From assembly GCA_021157985.1 (NCBI GenBank), contig JAGGVM010000037.1:1-5077 (forward strand): a DNA stretch of 5,077 nucleotides. The letters are read 5' to 3'. The notes below the pieces were generated by a model. The model was not told the origin of the DNA and ran no database searches. It was given only the letters and a program-made list of their open reading frames with translations. Source of the DNA: Nitrososphaerota archaeon (GTDB lineage: Archaea > Thermoproteota > Nitrososphaeria_A > Caldarchaeales > Wolframiiraptoraceae). Positions within the stretch are counted from its first letter, which is position 1. Every line of letters begins with the position of its first letter. A program made the translations under genes and the position numbers. Of the stretch, positions 1 to 3,958 are shown in pieces.

Positions 1-1
1 C

Positions 2-94
2 TGCAGGGAGGTCGCCGAAATGATAGAGGATATATCGGATCACGCTGAAAGGGTTGTCGACATTTTGAGAGCATTGTCGGTAGCAGTCTTCTAA
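2..94 (+). CDS. C-terminal end of a probable PhoU/DUF47-like phosphate-uptake regulator (5' truncated)
   Basis: Only the last 30 codons are present; the gene enters from the left edge and ends at TAA 92-94. The peptide contains EMIEDISDHAERVVDILR, an amphipathic helix with the Glu-Asp-X-X-Asp-His-X-Glu pattern. That resembles the final helix of PhoU and of the DUF47 'putative phosphate transport regulator' family, where such acidic helices line metal-binding bundles and the proteins act in the cytoplasm on phosphate transport. The assignment rests on one short helix, so it is tentative; another helical-bundle protein is possible. The stop is 3 bp before the endA start, so the two genes are probably cotranscribed and perhaps translationally coupled. 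A functional link between phosphate regulation and tRNA splicing is not implied. Confidence 0.5.
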   Translation, partial: CREVAEMIEDISDHAERVVDILRALSVAVF

Positions 95-97
95 GAC

Positions 98-652
98 ATG
101 TCCGAGGAAGCGATCGAAGCCGAGCTCGTTCAAGGAAACGTGGTCGTCTGGGACATCGATAAAGGTAGAATGCTTTATGGATCCGGGTTCTATGGGAAGC
201 CGCTCGGCATCTCTAAGCCGAAGTCCCTCGACTTCGACGCGCCTTTAGTGCTAGATGTAATCGAGGCAGTGTATCTTGCTGAAAAGGGGAAGCTGAGGGT
301 GAGGGAGGGCGACAGGTTTCTGAGCTTTGAGGAGCTCGCCGCGCGGGCCGAAGAATACTACGAGGACTTCAAAGAAAAATACTTGGTCTATAGAGATTTG
401 CGGGATAAAGGGTTCATAGTTACTCCTGGGATAAAGTTCGGAAGCGATTTCGCCGTCTACCGGCTTGGCCCAGGCCTCGAACACGCCCCCTTCATAGTGC
501 AAGTCAAAAAATCCTCGGACACCATATCGGCTTTGGAGATAATTAGGTCTGGGAGACTGGCTACGACGGTTAAGAAGTATTTCACGGTAGCCGTACCGGA
601 TTTGAAGCGGGGGAAGGTGGCTTATCTGCTCTTCGAGTGGTGGCGGGCCTAG
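98..652 (+). CDS. endA: tRNA-splicing endonuclease, catalytic subunit
   Basis: EndA cuts the bulge-helix-bulge motif at exon-intron junctions of precursor tRNAs (and rRNAs), leaving 2',3'-cyclic phosphate and 5'-OH ends. The 184-residue protein has the usual one-unit length. An N-terminal domain (about 1-85) is followed by the nuclease fold. The catalytic triad is visible: Tyr121 in FAVYRLGPG, His129 in EHAPF, and a Lys in the TTVKKYF segment (Lys160, or Lys159). The N-terminal segment at 31-49 (FYGKPLGISKPKSLDFDAP) is longer than in euryarchaeal enzymes and resembles the crenarchaeal-specific loop of heterotetrameric enzymes, which would imply a separate structural subunit elsewhere; that is inference. 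ATG 98 is the only plausible start, with no clear Shine-Dalgarno site, so it probably relies on coupling to the upstream gene. Its stop overlaps the convergent proC stop. Confidence 0.93.
   Translation: MSEEAIEAELVQGNVVVWDIDKGRMLYGSGFYGKPLGISKPKSLDFDAPLVLDVIEAVYLAEKGKLRVREGDRFLSFEELAARAEEYYEDFKEKYLVYRDLRDKGFIVTPGIKFGSDFAVYRLGPGLEHAPFIVQVKKSSDTISALEIIRSGRLATTVKKYFTVAVPDLKRGKVAYLLFEWWRA
649..652. other. Shared CTAG: overlapping stop codons of convergent endA and proC
   Basis: TAG at 650-652 ends endA on the + strand, and the complement of 649-651 is the TAG that ends proC. The palindrome CTAG serves both strands, leaving no intergenic space for terminators, so each transcript must end inside the neighbouring gene. 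Confidence 0.9.
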
Positions 653-1449
653 GCCTGGTTCAGCTCCTCCGAGATCTCCCTCGCACGCTTCGTAGCCGCC
701 TCGACGGCTTTCATAACTGCGGTCCTCACCCCGCCCTCTTCCAAGTAGAATATTCCCTCGATCGTGGTTCCGCCCGGGGTCAAGACCATCTCCTTAACCG
801 TGGACGGATGCATCCCCGACTCTAGGATAAGCTTAGCCGTTCCATACACGGTGTATGCCGCCGACTTATATGCGAGGTCTCTTGGGATCCCGACCTTCAG
901 CCCCGCGTAGGCCATCGCCTCTATTAGGAGAGCGACGTAGGCTGGACCGCTTCCGCTCAAGGCCGTCACAGCGTCCATGAGTTCTTCATCAACCTCAACG
1001 AAAGTCCCAAGCTTTCCCAGCACTTCTTCGATGATCCTGAGATCTTCGTCTGTTAGGTTGAGTCCCCTCGCGTAAGCCGTGAAACTCGCCTTCGCGATTA
1101 ACCCGATGTTCGGCATTATCCGGGCGATCTTGGCCTTCGGGGCGAGGGAAGCGATCTTCGAGATGGGGATAGCGGCGGCGACCGAGATCAAGATCTTTCC
1201 ATCCAACAGATCAGAGACTTCCTTCAAGACGGATTCCACCTTGTTGGGCTTAACCGCTAGGAAGACCAGCTCAGACCTCGCAGCGACCTCCCTGTTATCC
1301 CTCGTCAACCTGACACCGAGCTTCTCGAGATCCCTGATTCGGTCGATATTCCTCCTCGAAGCCGTAACCACGTATCCTCCGGATTCCGCGAGAACCCTGG
1401 CGATCGCGGAGCCTATTTGCCCCGCTCCAATAACCCCTACCTTGAGCAT
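649..1449 (-). CDS. proC: Pyrroline-5-carboxylate reductase
   Basis: Cytoplasmic enzyme for the last step of proline synthesis, reducing 1-pyrroline-5-carboxylate with NAD(P)H. Numbering from ATG 1449 gives 266 residues, normal for the family. Visible signatures are the Rossmann loop GAGQIGSA (8-15), a Ser-Arg-Arg after the second strand (31-33) that favours NADPH, AVKP (65-68), MPN (112-114), and the substrate/dimer region TALSGSGPAYV (162-172) followed by TPGGTTIEG (224-232). An in-frame GTG at 1456-1458 would add three residues, but it lies inside an AGTGATC Shine-Dalgarno-like stretch correctly spaced for ATG 1447-1449, so the ATG is preferred. The gene follows the G1P dehydrogenase gene by 35 bp and is probably in the same operon. 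Many archaea make proline by ornithine cyclodeaminase, so a ProC route is informative. The stop TAG is shared in a CTAG with endA. Confidence 0.93.
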   Translation of the reverse strand: MLKVGVIGAGQIGSAIARVLAESGGYVVTASRRNIDRIRDLEKLGVRLTRDNREVAARSELVFLAVKPNKVESVLKEVSDLLDGKILISVAAAIPISKIASLAPKAKIARIMPNIGLIAKASFTAYARGLNLTDEDLRIIEEVLGKLGTFVEVDEELMDAVTALSGSGPAYVALLIEAMAYAGLKVGIPRDLAYKSAAYTVYGTAKLILESGMHPSTVKEMVLTPGGTTIEGIFYLEEGGVRTAVMKAVEAATKRAREISEELNQA

Positions 1450-1452
1450 CTC

Positions 1453-1458
1453 GATCAC
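1453..1458 (-). promoter_or_regulatory. Shine-Dalgarno-like site of proC that contains an in-frame GTG
   Basis: On the minus strand the sequence reads AGTGATC-GAG-ATG. GTGATC complements part of the conserved archaeal 16S 3' end (which pairs with GGAGGTGATC). Its GTG lies 9 nt upstream of the ATG, the same register as the strong DUF35 site in this window. This decides the start at 1449 over GTG 1458. Confidence 0.55.
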
Positions 1459-1484
1459 TTTCTTCTTCGTCGTTTAGATAACTT

Positions 1485-2588
1485 TTAGATGAGGCCTGCC
1501 TTCTTCAATATCTCAAGGGCTTCAACTCGACTCGGCTTAAACTTGTGGAGGATCGTGTAGCGGTTCGGCCTAATTTTCCAAGCTTCCACTATGGCCTCCA
1601 CCATGATCTTCGACGGGATCCCGGCTTCGCTAAGTCTAATCGGGATGCCGGCCGCCTGAGAATACTTTCTCAGGGCTTCTAATCGGTATTTCTCCTCGGT
1701 CCACCAATTCGGGTTTCTCTCTTGGTGGTACGCTGCCATGGCCATCGCTCCGAGGGCGCATTGAATCCCATGCTTCAGCCTTTTTTCGGAGTTCATGTCG
1801 AGGTAATGGCTTATGAGGTGCTCGCTTCCCGAAGCGGGTCTCGAAGACCCGACGATCATCATCGCCGCCCCCGAATAGATCAAGGCCTCGGTCAAGGAGC
1901 TGAGCCTCCTTTCGGGATCCCTTTCCGAGGTAAGTGCCTTTATCACCAGGTCCACGGCCTTCATCACGAGCTCCTCAGCGTTCGTGCAATAGGCTTCTCC
2001 GAGCTCGTCTCTACCGAGCTGCCAATCCTTGATTGAGACTAGTTTAGCCAAGATATCTCCGTAGCCGGAGGCGGCGAGCTCTCGGGGGGCGGAGGCCAGG
2101 ATCTTCGGATCTATTAACGCGATCTTAGGAGACCTCGTTAAAACGCTTTTTCTCCGCTTCTGGGTGAAGAGCGACGCTATCGGGGAGACTATGCCATCGT
2201 GGGAGGGAGCGGTCGGAATCGATACGAAGCTCAACCCCCTCTTATACGCCGCGTACTTGGCTACGTCGATCACGGTTCCCCCACCCACGGCGATCACGGT
2301 TCCCCGCTCTCCGAGCTTCCCAGATTTTTCCTCAGCCTCGCAGAAGGTAGGCTCCTTAACCAGAAAGGCCTCGGCGTCGAGGATCTCCGCCACTCTTCCA
2401 CCGGCTATTTCATAGGTCACTTTATCATAGAAGACGGCGTATGGAGGGCTTAAGCCGAGGTTTCCAAGCCTTTTGACCCCGGATTCGAGATCTCCTATAA
2501 GGACCGCTTCCAGGGTTTTGTCGTGGCTGAAGCCGCATCCGCATTCGCTGGCAGGCCTGATGAGATCGTCGAGGTTTATCAGCTTCAA
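1485..2588 (-). CDS. egsA: sn-glycerol-1-phosphate dehydrogenase
   Basis: Reduces dihydroxyacetone phosphate to sn-glycerol-1-phosphate with NAD(P)H, the step that sets the stereochemistry of archaeal membrane lipids. The 367-residue protein belongs to the iron/zinc-dependent dehydrogenase/DHQ-synthase fold. Visible are the nucleotide loop AVGGGTVIDVAKY (100-112), PTAPSHDGIVSP (125-136), and three metal ligands: Asp178 in GYGDILAK, His257 in GSSRPASGSEH and His273 in KHGIQC. KIRPNRYTIL near the C-terminus is typical of archaeal EgsA. Oddly, residues 16-22 read CGCGFSH, a Cys-X-Cys-Gly-X-X-His motif characteristic of bacterial AraM-type enzymes, and the length is slightly above the roughly 350 of canonical EgsA. 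The start is TTG 2586-2588; an in-frame TAA lies 6 bp upstream and no ATG is nearby. It leads a probable egsA-proC operon. The family is certain; egsA versus araM naming is less so. Confidence 0.9.
   Translation of the reverse strand: MKLINLDDLIRPASECGCGFSHDKTLEAVLIGDLESGVKRLGNLGLSPPYAVFYDKVTYEIAGGRVAEILDAEAFLVKEPTFCEAEEKSGKLGERGTVIAVGGGTVIDVAKYAAYKRGLSFVSIPTAPSHDGIVSPIASLFTQKRRKSVLTRSPKIALIDPKILASAPRELAASGYGDILAKLVSIKDWQLGRDELGEAYCTNAEELVMKAVDLVIKALTSERDPERRLSSLTEALIYSGAAMMIVGSSRPASGSEHLISHYLDMNSEKRLKHGIQCALGAMAMAAYHQERNPNWWTEEKYRLEALRKYSQAAGIPIRLSEAGIPSKIMVEAIVEAWKIRPNRYTILHKFKPSRVEALEILKKAGLI
2267..2305 (-). repeat. Pair of 15-bp direct repeats, 24 bp apart, inside the G1P dehydrogenase gene
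   Basis: CGATCACGGTTCCCC occurs at 2267-2281 and again at 2291-2305, exactly eight codons apart. Both copies encode Gly-Thr-Val-Ile in GTVIAVGGGTVIDV, around the nucleotide-binding glycine loop. The in-frame spacing and family conservation of this loop make repeated codon choice the likeliest explanation rather than a mobile or regulatory repeat. Confidence 0.6.
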
Positions 2589-2616
2589 GCTTTATCCACG
2601 CAGCCTCCGAAGCTTT

Positions 2617-2632
2617 TCAATAAATTCTTTAT
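2617..2632 (-). promoter_or_regulatory. Predicted archaeal promoter (BRE/TATA) of the egsA-proC operon
   Basis: Read on the minus strand, an A-rich BRE-like AATAAAGAA runs into AATTTATTG, a good TATA match centred near 2622. Initiation 25-27 bp downstream would fall near 2596, giving only about an 8-nt leader before the TTG at 2588. A GGAGG at 2604-2608 is 15 nt from the start codon and would lie upstream of this predicted transcription start, so it is unlikely to act as a ribosome site. Prediction from sequence only. Confidence 0.45.
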
Positions 2633-2712
2633 TCCACCGAGCCTCGTGGTGCGGGATATTACCGTGGGCTTCGAGAAATCAGCGTTCAGACCATCCCGGC
2701 ATCGGATAATGA

Positions 2713-2728
2713 TAAATAGCCTTAAAAG
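2713..2728 (+). promoter_or_regulatory. Predicted archaeal promoter (BRE/TATA) of the coiled-coil gene
   Basis: TAAATAG (BRE-like) is followed by CTTAAAAG at 2721-2728, the best TATA-like octamer in the gap, centred about 28 bp before ATG 2753. Archaeal transcription usually starts 25-27 bp after the TATA centre, so the mRNA should be leaderless or nearly so. This agrees with the lack of a convincing Shine-Dalgarno sequence just before the ATG. It is divergent from the egsA promoter within the same 164-bp gap. Confidence 0.5.
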
Positions 2729-2752
2729 CGATGAGTAGGAGAGGGACTTGGG

Positions 2753-3547
2753 ATGCCGAAGCGCGTGATAATTAAAGACTCGGGTGAGGACGAGGGATCT
2801 GAGCCCGTTATCGAGCCCGTGGAGGAGAAGCCCGCGGAGCCGGAGGAGGCCTCAGTCCCGGAAGTAAGGCTGAGCGAGGAGGGGGACGTGGAGCTCGAGA
2901 CCGCGGAGGCCGAGGCCGAAGCCGCTTACGAGCTCGTCGTGGGAAAAGCCGAGGAGATAAAAGTCAGAGAGCAGGTCACGCAGAAGCGTTTCATGGAGAC
3001 CGAGGAGATGAGCCTCGGGATCTTGAAGAAGCTCCTCCAGAAATGGGACGCTATGCGAGATGAGCTCGTCAAGCAGATCGACGAAGCCGCATCCAAGTAC
3101 AAGGCTCTCAAAGACGTCCTAGAGCAGAGGTTCTCATCCGTCGAGGAAGAGCTCTACTTCAATCAGGTGGAGCTCGATACGATGCACGAGCTCGAGGAGC
3201 AGGGAAGGCCGATATCTGTTTCTAAGAAAGAGGAGCTCGAGAGAAAGGTTCCGGAGCTCAGGAACAAGCTCGCCGAGCTGAATAGGAAAATCAAGGACGT
3301 GGAGGAGAAGATAGAGCAGCTGAGAAAAATGGCAGAAAACATCTACGAATACACGTCGTATAAGGATCTCGCCGACAACCTGTTCTCCCAACTAGTGGAC
3401 GTCCTCCTAAGTAGAGATCCCAGCCTCGATATAGAGGAAGCCCGCGTGAAGCTCAGATCGCAGGTTGATCTGATAGCTCAGCGGGAGGGCGTGCCGAGGG
3501 AGTATGCCACGATCTATATCTGGCGTAGGGTGAAGAAGGCGGAATAA
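2753..3547 (+). CDS. Uncharacterised coiled-coil protein
   Basis: I do not recognise this 264-residue protein. Residues 1-60 are acidic and Glu/Pro/Ala-rich, probably disordered. Residues 86-150 and 157-200 are two long helices; the second shows an unbroken 4-3 heptad of Leu162, Val166, Leu169, Leu173, Leu176, Ile180, Val183, Ile187 and Leu190, and the first shows one from Leu105 to Leu123. A Gly-Arg-Pro break at 151-153 suggests an antiparallel hairpin like those of SMC or prefoldin-type proteins. A compact C-terminal region (205-264) ends in a basic, aromatic helix, YIWRRVKK. There is no cysteine, signal peptide, membrane segment or nucleotide-binding motif, so a cytoplasmic structural or adaptor role is possible but unproven. 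It is transcribed alone from its own promoter, divergently from egsA. The frame is well supported by length, promoter and archaeal codon use; the function is unknown. Confidence 0.85.
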   Translation: MPKRVIIKDSGEDEGSEPVIEPVEEKPAEPEEASVPEVRLSEEGDVELETAEAEAEAAYELVVGKAEEIKVREQVTQKRFMETEEMSLGILKKLLQKWDAMRDELVKQIDEAASKYKALKDVLEQRFSSVEEELYFNQVELDTMHELEEQGRPISVSKKEELERKVPELRNKLAELNRKIKDVEEKIEQLRKMAENIYEYTSYKDLADNLFSQLVDVLLSRDPSLDIEEARVKLRSQVDLIAQREGVPREYATIYIWRRVKKAE

Positions 3548-3548
3548 G

Positions 3549-3944
3549 TTACTCGACGGCGGGTCTGAACTTGTAACCGTACTCGATGATCCCTTGCTCT
3601 CCGTTTACCTTCAATTTCCTGAAAACCGCTTCGACTCTTACTCCCTCCTTTAGTTCATCGTCTTTGAAGTCGGTGAGCTGGGCCAGGATCCGCGTTCCAT
3701 CCTCCAGCTCTACAACCCCTATGATATAGGGAGCGAACTGGGCGAATTCCTTCGGTGGCGAGTTGACGACCGTATACGCTAACAGCTTACCCTTTTTCGG
3801 AAGCTCCACCTGAGTGAACTCCTTGGATCTGCATCTCCTGCAGACCACGGGCTTGTTATGGTGAAAGGTTCCACAACTGTTGCAACGCCACCCAGCTAAT
3901 CGATAATTAAACGGAATATTTCTCCAGTAGATCGGAATCCTCAT
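3549..3944 (-). CDS. DUF35 protein (zinc ribbon plus OB-fold), acyl-CoA-binding partner of the adjacent thiolase-like protein
   Basis: 131 residues numbered from ATG 3944. The N-terminus (MRIPIYWRNIPFNYRLAG) has the Tyr-Trp-Arg-X-Ile-Pro start typical of archaeal DUF35 proteins. A rubredoxin-like zinc ribbon follows with Cys21-X2-Cys24 and Cys35-X2-Cys38, then an OB-fold (about 47-125). In archaea such proteins bridge acetoacetyl-CoA thiolase and HMG-CoA synthase, providing a shared CoA site that passes the intermediate between them; other DUF35 proteins support thiolase-fold aldolases or hydratases. All four zinc ligands are intact. An in-frame GTG at 3951-3953 would add three residues, but it is part of the GGAGGTG ribosome site, so ATG is the start. 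The gene lies 14 bp after the thiolase-like gene, an obvious operon, and ends 1 bp from the convergent coiled-coil gene. Confidence 0.92.
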   Translation of the reverse strand: MRIPIYWRNIPFNYRLAGWRCNSCGTFHHNKPVVCRRCRSKEFTQVELPKKGKLLAYTVVNSPPKEFAQFAPYIIGVVELEDGTRILAQLTDFKDDELKEGVRVEAVFRKLKVNGEQGIIEYGYKFRPAVE

Positions 3945-3950
3945 CTCTAA

Positions 3951-3957
3951 CACCTCC
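3951..3957 (-). promoter_or_regulatory. Strong Shine-Dalgarno site of the DUF35 gene
   Basis: On the minus strand GGAGGTG lies 6 nt before ATG 3942-3944, a full match to the anti-Shine-Dalgarno end of archaeal 16S rRNA. It fills the 14-bp gap after the thiolase stop (TAG at 3959-3961) and contains the spurious upstream GTG. An internal cistron with a strong site is the usual archaeal pattern for distal operon genes. Confidence 0.88.
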
Positions 3958-3958
3958 T

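Noticed and set aside
1079..1477. 132-codon open frame on the + strand opposite proC
   Set aside because: It lies antisense to a well-supported proC with all family motifs, has no promoter or ribosome site, and its translation is low in plausible domain structure. It is a by-product of codon bias.
1824..1851. Tandem hairpins: GCTTC-CC-GAAGC followed by CGGGTCT-CGA-AGACCCG
   Set aside because: They lie in the conserved coding region for GSSRPASGSEH of the G1P dehydrogenase, with no T-run after either stem, so they are not a credible terminator; the codons explain the symmetry.
2604..2608. GGAGG (minus strand) as a Shine-Dalgarno site for egsA
   Set aside because: It is 15 nt from the TTG, too far for normal use, and it lies upstream of the transcription start predicted from the TATA element.
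2473..2738. Two overlapping + strand open frames running across the egsA start and the divergent gap
   Set aside because: They cover the egsA N-terminus in antisense and the promoter elements, resemble no protein, and lack initiation signals.
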